64,000 bases of DNA from Panagrolaimus kolymaensis (taxonomy: Eukaryota; Nematoda; Chromadorea; Rhabditida; Panagrolaimidae): assembly GCA_028622995.1 (NCBI GenBank), contig JAJQJQ010000006.1, positions 868,001 to 932,000 on the forward strand, read 5' to 3'. Shown one piece after another: positions 32,935 to 43,939 of this stretch; within the stretch, counting starts at the first letter, position 1, and each line of letters starts with the position of its first letter. The notes beneath the pieces are model-generated. The model saw only the letters and a list, made by a program, of their open reading frames with translations. It did not search any database and was not told where the DNA came from. A program made the translations under genes and the position numbers.

Positions 32935-35900
32935 CTTTTCCTTTTTTAATTTAATAAAATAATTTTTAAAGATAAATAAAAATTATATATATTCCAAATA
33001 TTTTTGAGCACCACCGTCAACTTCACTTCAACCAAGGATGTTGGAAAAAAGTTAATTATTTTTTATTTTAGCCAAAACACCGGGGGAAAAATGGTGGGAG
33101 AATATATATATATAATAAAATTATGCTTTTCGGCTACCAGCTTCGTTAAATTTTTTTGGGAAGAGACTAAAAAAAATTAAAATTGTATTATTTATTTTTG
33201 CCATCGATGTTTTTTAAGAAAAACGGAAATTCACGGGAAACACGGCAGCACGAAATAGAAAAACAATCGAAACATAAAAATAAAAATGTTGATTCGAGAA
33301 AAGAAAAAAAAATCATAGGAATTCATTCATCCGCAGTTTTTAGGTGGAAAAAAGGCAGTAAAAAATCTATTCTTTGAAAATCGATTGAAAAAAAAAGAAT
33401 TTTTTTTCCTATTTTCTTTGCAAAAACAAAAAAGACTAACTAAAAATACTAAAAAGCCTTTTTTTCGCTTTGTCATCGTCGTGGCTTTTTTTTCCATTTT
33501 GCTTCTTTTTTTTGAAAAAGGACTTAAGTCAACCCGCCAAAAAAATAAAAAATATAAAAAATGTTTGAAATGGACTTAAGTCTCTTTTTTTTCTCTCCAA
33601 AAAATACTACTTGAAATACATACACATATTCTTCATACATATATATATATATAACAATATATTTCCGGGAATGGCTCTCAAGAGAAAGAAGAAACAAACA
33701 AAAAAAGAAAAAGAAAGTAAATTTTTTTTGTTGTTATTTGAAAACCGATCTTCTTCCTTTTTTCATTTTTTTTTTGCACAGCTTTTTTTAAATTGAAACA
33801 AAAAAGTATACGACGACGACGACGACACATGCATATTGTTGATGATGATGATGAACAATAGACTGACTATTTTAGAATTATAAAAAAAGAAATTGATATA
33901 AAGATTTTTTTATATTTATTAAAGGAAGAAAGGAAAAAAGAGGCGCGAAAAAAAAAGAGAATAGAAGTAATAAAAAAATGTTTTAAACTTTAAATCGAGA
34001 TTCTTCCTTCATCGGTCAAATAAAAAGTGTCAGATGGATCGAATAAAAAAAAAGAATAAAGATTTAGGAGGGAATATATAAAAAATGCAGGCAGATGGTC
34101 AACGAAAGAAACAACTTATAACTAGATCGAAAATTGATTTTTTTGTTTGGGGATTTAAAAAACGGAACTCATTTTTTCAAAAAGTTAAAACAAAAAAGTT
34201 GAATGAATTAAAATGGAATATATAAAAAAATGGTAGGCAAAAACTAAAAAATCAATTGAATGAAAAATATGTGCGCGAGCAGGAGCAATAAAACAAAAAA
34301 ACAGATTGTACAGAAACAGCAGCGGCGGCAACAGCAGTAGCAAAAAATACTTTTTTTTGTCTCTATCGTCATCGTCATCACCATCATCATTTTCCTCTCT
34401 CATCCTCCTCTAATTTTTTTTCTTCCTTCAAATTTTGATTAGTAACATTAAAAAAAACTTTTTATGATTGAATTGAAAAAAAAAACTGAAGGCGATTAAA
34501 ATTTAAAAAAAAAGAAGTAATTTTTCTTCAGAACACCCTAAAGGAACGAATATATTTAAAAAAAATAATAAACCCTCCAAACAAGGGTGGAGGAAGAAAA
34601 AAAAAAGAGAGAAACCATTTCATTAGTGTGTTGTTATTGTTGGTGGTCAACACAACCATTCACCATCATCAACATAGTCATCGCTCGCCAATCATCATAG
34701 TTATTATTCAGCGAATATATATGTCTGTCGTCGGTCGATCGAATGGAGAAAAAGAAAAGTTAGTTCGTGTTATATTTTTATTTTTTTCGTCGGAAGAAAA
34801 AAAATATATATATAACAACAACGATAGATTTTTATTTTTTTGACATATGTGTTGCTGCGTTGTTGCATGTGTGTTCGTTCGTTCATCACTCGGTGGTGGA
34901 GGAGAGAAATAGAATAGCCATAGTAAGTAAGCAGTCAGTCAGTAGCAATATAGTTGTATCGCTACTGCTATTCCTCGTTCGGTTTCTACTAATATTATTG
35001 CATTTTTTGAAGAAAGAAAGAAAAAAATCATTCATTTTGCTGCTTTTGTTGCTTGCTTTCGTTCGTTCTGTCCATCTCCCAATATTTTCGATTTTTCTTT
35101 CCCATTTTTTTTTGGTGTTGTTACTGGCCGCCGCCGCTGGCTGGTCGTTTGACTTGGGCTGCATTGATTTCTTTCTTTCTTTGTTTCATCGCTTCTTTTT
35201 ATTTATATATTTTAGTTAGTTAGTAGTCAAAAAATCTTAGAAAAAAGAACCCCAAAAAAAAAGTGTTCGTTCGTTTGTATTTTTTATTTTTTCGTTCATT
35301 TTCAGTGCGCAAGACAGAAAGAAAGAAAGACAGAGGCAATGCAATGTTGATGATTGCCGCCTTCCATATTCTCTCTCTCTCTCACTAATATTTTTTTCTT
35401 CTTTCTTTATTTTCCGATCAATCAAACAAAAAACCTTAAAGAAGAAAACTGTAAAAAAAATTCTTTTTTTCTGTATATGTATGTATCGCTTTCATTTTTT
35501 CGTTAGTTAAAATTCTTAGCTTTTTTTTTATTTGGTTCAAAATCGACTAAAGATTTTATATTTGATATTTGATTTTTTTAGGCCTCTATTTTTTCATTTT
35601 TTTTTTCTTTCAACTGTCAAATTTCTTACCTTTTTTTTGACAAGAAAAAGGTTTAAAAAGATTAAATAAAATAAAAATTAAAAAACTAGTTTGTAAAAAA
35701 AAATGAAATGAATGACACCTGACCCAAATAATTTTTTATTGTTAGTTAGTTTTAAACATGAAAGAGAGAGAACATCTGCCTGTTATGCCCTTTAAAAAAG
35801 AATTAAAAATGGAACATAGAGAAGAGATAAATACCCCAAAAAAATATTTTATATAAAATGATAAGGACAAAAGTTTTTTTGTTGATATTTGTATGTAGCA

Positions 35901-37106
35901 TTGCAGTGAATGGGATTACTGTATTCTAATCTCGATTAATTGAAACTGGGTTGGAGGAGATTTGAAAATTATTATGAAACTTTTAAAGATTTAATGATTG
36001 AAAAAAAAATAAATAAAGCTTTTCTCAGTTTTTTTTATTTCATTTGAAAGAATGTTTTCTCTCACATTTAAAGAAGCCTCTCTCTGCCAACTCTCTTCTT
36101 CTAAGAAAAATTTTTAAAAAAAGACCAATGGCTAATAGCTAGCTTCATTCTCCAAATGATACTTTTTTGATTTGAATTCAAACTATTCTCTTTGTAAAAA
36201 AAAGAATGTCCCTTTTTTGCATTTGCAACCACCACTTCAATCCCCATAAAAAAAGGAAAAAAGGTTGAACATAAACAGAAAAACAAAAAAGCAGGACTTA
36301 TATTTGGTGGAATCGATAAAAGAAAGAAGATGATGACAAAAACATTTCATTTTAAAGAGAGAGAAAAAAAATAAAGGATCAAAAAATATTGAAGAAGAAT
36401 CAATAAATAATAATCAAATTTTGAATGAACGCAGCAGCACCCACAAATAAAAATACACAGAGAAATAGAAAAAAAAAAGTTCATCAAAAAATTTAAGGAA
36501 TCAAAGTCAAGAGAAAAAAAAATAAGGAAAGAAAGAAGAGTATCAAAAATTATTTGGTTGGTTAGTTGGTCAATCAAATAAAAAGTATCAAAGCAAGCAA
36601 GCATAGTATCAAAAAAAATCAAAGTTTTTATTGTATTATTTTTTTTTCCCAAACATTTTCATTTCTTACAACGAAAAAAAGTAAGAAACATCTCCTCCAT
36701 ATTTTTGCCTGGCTTGATGCCAAAAGCTCGGAGATCAGTGTTCATCGCTCAACAAAAAAATTATTTTTCTTCATCGTGCTCGTTTTTTTTTGTTTCCTAT
36801 TTTTTTCCTAAGAGTTTTTTTTTTGTTGTTGTTTGTGCGTGTGTTGTTCGCCATCATCGTCGTGTCGGTGTTTGTGCTGCTGCTGGGCTGCACTCTTCTT
36901 TCTTTATTTCTACACCCATAAAAAAAACTCTCTCACATTTTTTTGCTTATTTTTTCTATCTTCTCTTCATTTTTCAGGCTATTTATTCTCTAAAATATAT
37001 ATATATTTTTTACCAACCAACAAAGAAGAAGAAAAAAGAAAAGTTTTTATATATATAAAACATATTATTTGGTAAAAAAAGAAAAGAAGGAACGAAAGCA
37101 CCAAGG
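32935..37106. other. Long low-complexity divergent intergenic region
   Basis: Lies between the rap-2 start (-) and the glutaredoxin-3 start (+). It is full of poly-A/T tracts, TA runs (33105, 33640, 34790, 36990), ACG repeats (33812-33826), GAT repeats (33840-33855), CT/GA-rich stretches (34980-35420) and GCAAGC-type short repeats (36590). Unlike the motif-bearing introns, it holds few CAGTTT/AAACTG copies. Many short open frames occur on both strands, but they are low-complexity Phe/Lys/Ser runs without conserved sequence. I see no supported gene; long 5' UTR introns or enhancers are possible. Confidence 0.5.
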
Positions 37107-39133
37107 ATGCCGTTAAAGCATCTCACCAGCAAATCTGAATTTGATACATTCTCCAAGCAACAAGGGTATGGTTTTTTTTCTTTGACTTTAATTGTTTTTT
37201 ATTTGTTGTTGTTTTGTGGGGTGATGATTGATTTTTATTGGGTTATTTCATCACCATTAAAACTCGAGGATTGTGGAATCTTCCAAAAAACTATATTTAT
37301 TTGAAAACCGAATATTAATGGAAGCTGATGATGAAAATAAATTTGTGATTTACCATCGAAATTTCTTAATGATCACAATCTATTATTTTTACCTGATCAT
37401 CTTTACCTAAAATTTTACTTTCTTGAAACTAAAGCTTCAACTTTTTTACTTTTTGCACCTTTCAAAAACTATCAATCATTTTTGGACAGTCTTTATAAAC
37501 TTTATTTTCACCTTAAAAACTCATTCCTCAATATCCTATTTATTATCAAATCTTTATCCATTGTTTTTCAGTGTAAATCTTGTTCACTTTTCCGCACAAT
37601 GGGCAATAGCATGTACTCAATTAAATGAAATTTTTGAAGTCTTAGTTCGTGAACTACGAAATACTTTTAATGTTGCTGTTGTTGAAGCTGAAGAAGTTCC
37701 TGAAGCTTCACATCAATGTGGAATTACAGCTGCTCCTACGGTTGTTTTCTTCAAGGTTGGTTTTGTATGCTTCTTTTCATGTTTTACAACACTATTTTTT
37801 AGGATGGAAAAGAAGTTGATAAAATCCATGGTTTTCATCCAACTGATCTCAAAAATTTGATTGTTAAACATACATTTGCTCAAGATCAAGCTAGAGAAGC
37901 TGAACCTGAAACTCAAGAAGAATCAAATGATCGTCTTAAACGCTTAATCAATCATAGTCGTGTTTCACTCTTTATGAAAGGAAATCCTCAAACTCCTAAA
38001 TGTGGTACGTTTCAACACTGTCTTTACTGAAGGAATATATGGACATTCTTTGGGTTGTGTTAGTAGTATATGTAGGACCACTATGACATTCTGTAATTAT
38101 ACTTAGCTACGATTCTTCGATCTGTAACCTTGTAATAGCAACATTTAGTCGTATCGTTAGCAATTTGTTCTTTATCCATTATTTTCTTTCCAGGGAACCC
38201 ATTCTTTATTTTCATTTGCTCACTTGTTTTCTGATTTCCCACAATTTTTGATCCCTAACAGTGATCATGGTTGTGATTTTTCTTTAGTGCTTCATTTTCA
38301 TGAATATTTACCATTCTTTATTTCCTCTTTCATCATGTGTTTCTGGCACTGTATCAATGAATGTTGCTTTTTCATGCTTCCTTGCATGTTTACCATGGTG
38401 CCCTTTTTTACTTCCATCTCGTTTCTCTTTTCAAATTTAAAATAGCTTCAAGCCATGCAACAAGCACTTTTATAAAACATTGTTATTGTTGCCTTGTTAA
38501 TGTTGAAATTCTTGCGAATTTCATTTTTTTTACTTATTGTTTTTTGATCTTGAAAAAAAGTTGTCTCATGAGAGAGGTTGTTTCACTAATGCTATTTATA
38601 AAGATTCCTTTCCTTTTCCCTTTACTTCCAAAAACTAGTTAGTATCAATTTTTTGTTTATATTTACAAGTGTTTTTTATAGCTAACTAATGTTTGGACCT
38701 TTTTTATGCATCTTTGCAAACGAAACGAAAGAATGAGGTTATGAAAGGGAAGCGCATGCAAGCTTGTGTGTATGTGATATTTAATCTTAAAGTTTTCACT
38801 TCCCCTTCTTTCAAATGTTTTTTCTCCTTTAACTTTTGAGCTTTAATTTATCAAAGATTTTTGAAACCTTTATACATATTTCTAAACCAATAATCGATTC
38901 ATTTTTTAGGATTCAGTAGAACTATCGTTGGACTTCTTGAAGATTTGAATGTGGATTATTGGACATTTGATATTCTTGAAGATCCTCAAGTTCGTGAAGG
39001 ATTAAAGAAATTTTCTGATTGGCCTACTTATCCTCAATTATATCTTGATGGTGAACTTCTTGGTGGTCTTGATGTTATTAAAGAAGAACTTAAAAGCTCT
39101 GCATTTGTTGAAAAATTGCCTAAGCGACAATAA
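37107..39133 (+). CDS. glrx-3: Glutaredoxin-3/PICOT: thioredoxin-like domain plus one monothiol glutaredoxin
   Basis: PICOT proteins carry [2Fe-2S] clusters for cytosolic iron-sulphur assembly. Exons 37107-37165, 37572-37755, 37803-38004 and 38910-39133 give 222 residues. The N-terminal thioredoxin-like domain has [16 protein letters not shown], where the usual CxxC is reduced to AIAC, as in PICOT domains that have lost disulphide chemistry, plus [12 protein letters not shown] with the cis-proline. After a linker comes one monothiol glutaredoxin domain: [22 protein letters not shown] with the CGFS cluster-binding motif, then [20 protein letters not shown]. Humans have two such C-terminal domains; this copy has one, as in yeast Grx3/4. 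Introns of 406 and 905 bases lack the AAACTG motif, which makes them useful controls. Confidence 0.95.
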
Positions 39134-41966
39134 GAAATGTTGATGAAAACTGAAACAATAATATGGTGAACTCTCAAAGATTATTATTATTATTACTATT
39201 TTATTATCGGTTTATTATGTGTGTGTTTTATTTTTCTTCTGTTTGATTGTTTAATAATAATGGTTTCTTATTTCTATTATCTTCTGCCGGTTTTTTTTAG
39301 TTCATAGTTTTTTTATTCACACAAAGTTATCGATGGGATGTTTATGGGAAATGGTTTGGAAGTAGTATACTCTTTGCGTGGCCATAACCTGTCCCAAAAT
39401 CCATTCATGGTTTTTTTGGTTTATGTATTCTAAAGCCTATAAAACTTTGGTATTCCCTTTTTTTGCAAGTTCTCAAACAAATATATTATATTTAAATCTG
39501 TTGCTCCCCTTGGATTTCATATTTTGATTTTCTCTTTCTCTTATCATTGGTTAAAATTTTATTTTTCATTTTGATTGTATTTCATTTATTCTTTTTTTTG
39601 TTTCTAATAATGAAGAATCTCTTTTTCAACAATAGCATTTTTGATCTCTCGAAAGTGCAAAAAAAAAGGAAAAAGAATGAAGGAGATTGTTTGTTGTTTC
39701 TAAATATTTTATTTATGTTTTTATAAACCCCAAATTCTTTGTCGTTTTTGTTTTTAACGGTGGCCTGAAAACGAGTCAATTTTATCTTCTTTTTTTATAT
39801 TCGTTTTTTATATTATTAAAAAAAAACTTCTCTCATTCTTTTTTTTTACTATGATAATTATTTAACTTGTTTTTTCTTGGTTGTTATTGTTAAACAACAT
39901 TTTCCCATCTTTGGAAACTGAAGTTTTTTTTTTGGTATGAAACGATATATAAAAGGAGTTAATTTTTTTTTCATTTTTCATTTTGAGCTTTATAGTTTCG
40001 GCATTGACTAACCATAGCAATAAGCAAGCAACTTTCGCGGACGTTGATTTTTTTTAGTATTTTTTTGGTTAGTTTTTTTAGTTGTTGACGAGTTTTGTTT
40101 ATTGGAAAAGCAAGCAAAAAGGAAGAAGATGCATTGCATTTTTTTTTCTCCTCATCTCTTTTAGGTGATCAAAAAATATTGGCATTTCATCATCATCAAG
40201 AATATGGGAGCGGCGGCGCCTAAAAATAAATAGTAAGGAAGCAAGCAGCAACAAAAAAGAAAACAGCAGTGAAACAACAACAAAAAACTAAGAAAAAAAT
40301 GTCTTAACTAACAAAAACATAAAAAAATATATATTCAGTTCTGAATGAAATAAAGCAAGCAGACGACCAAACATAAAAAATTTATTCTGTTTTCTGTGTT
40401 TTTTAATTTTTATGCAACAAAAAAAATTGCAAACAAGGAAAATGTCAGCGTTAATAGAAACAGCAAGCGAGCAGCAAGTAGAAAGTGGACTATGGTCATT
40501 TGTTTTTATTTATGTATGTGATACAACAAAAAAGTCACAAGCATTAATAAAAAAAATGAATTAGAAACAAAAAAGTTACATTTTTTTTTTTAAATTTCTG
40601 AGATTCTGAAACAAGAATATTGACGAAGGAAGAAAAAATTGGTGTAAGAAATAAATGAAAAGTAAAAAGTGTAATGTTACATATTGCATGTTGGATATGT
40701 AATATGTAATCTCGAGATACAATGATTTTTGAGAAAATATCATCAAAACAAAAAAGATATAATCAAAAGAAGAACGAACGAATGTTGTTGTTTACATATC
40801 TCAAAAAAAGTGCAAACATTCTCGTGATGTATGCCAACAGATATCAATTTTTAAATATTGATTGATCCAAGTGAACTAAGAAAAATAAGATTCCAAAAAG
40901 CTGCCGACCGATAACTTTCAATTTGTGAAGCTAAAAAATAAGACTTTTTTCTGAACGGAAATTTTTCGAAAATGCACCATAAATTTTAAATGATGGAAAA
41001 TTGATAAATAATGATTTTCAAACTTTTGATTATATTATGTTATGTTCTTCAATGCCTAGCAAAGTGTTTTTTGTTTGGTAGAGGTACATTTTAAGCTTTA
41101 GTAACAAAAAAATTATACCTTTAGCGATTATTATGGCAGCCTCAAGTAATGTTGAATGAACATAAATGTGCCAATTATGGTTTTCATTTCTTCTTTTCTT
41201 TTAGCAACAACAACAACAACATTGACCTTTTATTGCTTAAAATTAATTTTTACTCTTTTTTTTTTTTTTTACTTGAAATAGAATAAATTTATGACCATTA
41301 TTACTTCTTCTTCTCTTTTTTTTGTTGTTTAAATGAATGTTCCACTAAACACATATTTAAAACATCAAAGAACTTTGCGATCCTTTCTCTCTTTCTTTTT
41401 TCAACTCACACACACAAATAAATAAACAACCTTTTTTTTTAAAGTAAAGAAGAAATTGTTTACGGCGGCGCGGACATTATAAGTTCAAAGGAACCCAGCT
41501 GGTTGGTTGCTTGCAGACTGTTGTTGCCTTAAAAAAAATATGTGCAAAAATCAAATGCAAGAAAAAAAGAAGTTTCGACACCTTTTTTTGAGGCTGGCTG
41601 CTTTTTAGTTGTTTTTGTTGTTGCAAACAAAATTTTTTAAAACCATATTTTTTTGTAGTCGGCAAACAACAACTAAAAAAGGGAACACAGCAAGCAACAA
41701 AAAAAATAAACATTAAAAAATTTTGGAAGTCTTTCAATAATTTTTAATGTCTGCCCAAAAAACTTTTTTTGAAGTAAAAAGAAAGAAAGGAAAATTTGCT
41801 TTTTTTGTTAAAAAATGATGGAAAGTTTATTTATTTATTTATAAACAAAGATAACAATTATTTTTCAATGTTATGTATGTATAGTTCAATCCAAATAAGG
41901 TGCCTTCCTTTCTTTTCGCCTTTCCATTTTTTACCTCTCAAAAGAACGAAGAAGAAGAAAAAACGC

Positions 41967-41979
41967 GAACATTCTAGAA
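41967..41979 (+). promoter_or_regulatory. Perfect three-unit heat-shock element
   Basis: GAACATTCTAGAA has three alternating nGAAn units (GAA-ca-TTC-ta-GAA) with exact two-base spacing, the binding site of a heat-shock factor trimer. It lies 255 bases upstream of a small heat shock protein gene. Confidence 0.9.
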
Positions 41980-42069
41980 ATCTCTTATTCCTTTTTCTTC
42001 GCAAAAAAAAAATAACGCAGCTGCAAAAAAAAACAACAAAAAAGCCGGTCATCATCTATGGCCGAATAC

Positions 42070-42083
42070 TCTAGAACCTTCGC
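42070..42083 (+). promoter_or_regulatory. Second heat-shock element
   Basis: TCTAGAACCTTCGC contains GAA-cc-TTC, with an imperfect third unit (CTC) before it. It lies about 45 bases upstream of the TATA box, a typical proximal position. Confidence 0.75.
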
Positions 42084-42124
42084 GGTATTACTCGTGCGAT
42101 GAAAAAAATAAAGCAAAGAGAGAC

Positions 42125-42131
42125 TATAAAA
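42125..42131 (+). promoter_or_regulatory. TATA box of the small heat shock protein gene
   Basis: TATAAAA lies 103 bases before the start codon and just downstream of the two heat-shock elements. Confidence 0.75.
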
Positions 42132-42233
42132 AGACCCAAATTTCCTTTCTTTCATCCAAGCTTCAAAAAAAGAAAAAAGTATTTTATTCTTCTGATTTCT
42201 TCTTCTTGCGGACTTTAAAAAAATCTGACTATC

Positions 42234-42917
42234 ATGGCTCTCTTCATTCAACCTTTAAATATTAGACCAAGAATATATGATCCATTTTTTGAAGATTTAT
42301 ATGTTGTTCCACAACAACAACGATTTGCTCCATGGGATGCTGTACTTCCTATAATCCCAACCATTCCAAATCCAGCGATGGCCGAAGTTGGCTCAGATTT
42401 AATTAAAAATGAAAATGGAAAATTTGAAATTAAATGCGCCCTTCCTTCTGCTGGTTTTTCACCCAATGAACTTAAACTTGATTTGGATGGAAATAAACTC
42501 ATTCTCGTAGGTGAAAGAAGAACTCCATCAAGTTTTCAACGATTTGAACGAATCTTCCTTGTTCCTGATGGAGTAGATAAAAGTTTAATAAAATGTGAAT
42601 TTGATCCATCTTTGAATCAACTTTGCATTGAAGCTCCTTCAAATGCTCCATCCGCTGCCAATGGAATTGATACTAAACAGGCATCCATCGAAAAAGAAGC
42701 AACGATCACCGCGACGAAACCCATCGAAAGCAAAACCCCTGAAAACATGGAAAAAGCTGACGATAACAACAAAGTCTTCGAACCAATGGAAATTTCCAAA
42801 AACGAGGTTCCAGCAGCTGCATCTGAAACTACCCAGGAAAAACCTATCAAAGGTAAAGATTATATCGAGCGAGAAACCGATGAAGGAATTGAAATTGATA
42901 CAATTGTTTCACCATAA
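42234..42917 (+). CDS. Small heat shock protein (HSP20/alpha-crystallin family)
   Basis: ATP-independent holdase chaperone. A single exon of 227 residues, intronless like many stress genes. The N-terminal arm includes RPRIYDPFFEDLY. The alpha-crystallin domain (about residues 55-140) runs from IKNENGKFEIKCALPSAGFSP through LDLDGNKLILVGERRTP and FQRFERIFLVPDGVDKSLIKCEFDPSLNQLCIEAP, which fits the usual beta-strand order. The C-terminal extension is unusually long (about 85 residues), acidic and Lys/Glu/Thr-rich, with no classic IxI motif, although IEIDTIV is near the end. Two upstream heat-shock elements and a TATA box predict stress induction. Polyadenylation-type AATAATAAATTT lies near 43010. 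Confidence 0.93.
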   Translation: MALFIQPLNIRPRIYDPFFEDLYVVPQQQRFAPWDAVLPIIPTIPNPAMAEVGSDLIKNENGKFEIKCALPSAGFSPNELKLDLDGNKLILVGERRTPSSFQRFERIFLVPDGVDKSLIKCEFDPSLNQLCIEAPSNAPSAANGIDTKQASIEKEATITATKPIESKTPENMEKADDNNKVFEPMEISKNEVPAAASETTQEKPIKGKDYIERETDEGIEIDTIVSP

Positions 42918-43922
42918 ATTTTTGATTGATCTCTCTTTTTTGTATTATAATTTTTGTTTAATAATTAATTTATTTAACTGATTGAAAAAAATTGTTTCTT
43001 TGTTTGTACAAATAATAAATTTTATTAATTCCGTAAAACAATTTTGTGACTTTTCAAACATCAAAAAAACTTACATAAACTTTTATATAACAAAAAGACG
43101 AAAGACAACAAGCATTGATTAAAAAAAGTGCATTAAATTCTTTAGTTTTGTAAATTCAAAACTTGTTGGATAAGTATGGCTGCTATCCATCAACCTTCAT
43201 ATTATTTGATTGTTGTTTTCCACAACAAAGGTTTAGGAATACTTTTGAAAGCAAAAACACAAAAAAGTGCTAATTTGCGAGAGAAAAAAAACTTTCTTTT
43301 TTGTTTATCATATCATTATCCTATCTTGCCATCGATAAGCATTATTATTACATTTTGCAAATTTACAACCTTCCTTAGAGTAACCTACGTTTTTATTTGG
43401 TACTTCATTCCTATAAAAAATCGGCTTTTTATTATGTATGTAGCAGCTCAAATTGAAATCTAGAGAAAAGTATTCTGAAAAAAAAAGAAGCATAAAAAAC
43501 ATATTTATTTGATTATTGAATCTTTTTTCATACATCATTTTTTTGATTCCTAAACCGAATATGGCGTTCTGGAATGTTTATGTATTCGCGCTTAAAAGCT
43601 TTTGTAAAAAAGTTGAAGCATCATTATTGCTTTTTTCTTCTTCCATTTTCTTTATTCTTCTATGTTGCATTTTCACATTTCCATGCAGACAGAAAAATTA
43701 TGTATATTTTTATAAACTGAATGTTGTCGTTGTTGATACACTTTTTTATCCACCACCACCTTCTTTGACATTTTTACATTATCGCGAATCCATCATTTTT
43801 TTGTTGTAGCATAAAATTTGCTTTGATTTATTATTACCGTTTCTTATAAACTTCGTGTTTTTTTGTTTTGTTTCAAACTTCTTTGTTAATCTTCGTCTTA
43901 CTTTACTTTTTTTGTTGTTTCA
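42918..43922. other. Intergenic region upstream of the B56 gene
   Basis: Contains the heat shock gene 3' UTR and the upstream region of the PP2A B56 gene, ending at a TTTCAG acceptor. Short open frames (for example 43176-43463) look like noncoding sequence: no introns and no conserved motif. Confidence 0.45.
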
Positions 43923-43923
43923 G
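43905..43923 (+). promoter_or_regulatory. Probable spliced-leader acceptor of the B56 gene
   Basis: A pyrimidine-rich tract ending TTGTTTCAG lies 16 bases before the ATG at 43940. No matching donor or 5' exon is obvious upstream. In nematodes an acceptor this close to the start codon usually marks spliced-leader trans-splicing. Confidence 0.6.
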
Positions 43924-43939
43924 GAGCAAATAAACTTCA

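Larger units (their letters stand above)
39134..42233. other. Intergenic region upstream of the small heat shock protein gene
   Basis: Holds the glutaredoxin-3 3' UTR, then poly-T/A-rich DNA with GCAAGC and CAACAA short repeats (40230-40280, 41205-41220). A TATATAAAAGG at about 39947 could be an isolated promoter-like element. Clear heat-shock elements and a TATA box occupy the last 270 bases. No gene is supported. Confidence 0.5.

Noticed and set aside
34767..35219. Open frame of 150 codons
   Set aside because: Low-complexity Phe/Leu/Ser/Val-rich translation in CT-rich DNA, no splice structure or motif, and an equally long frame on the other strand. Chance frame.
43176..43463. Frame beginning MAAIHQPSYY upstream of the B56 gene
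   Set aside because: The start looks plausible, but the rest is hydrophobic low complexity with no domain; it is better explained as the upstream flank.
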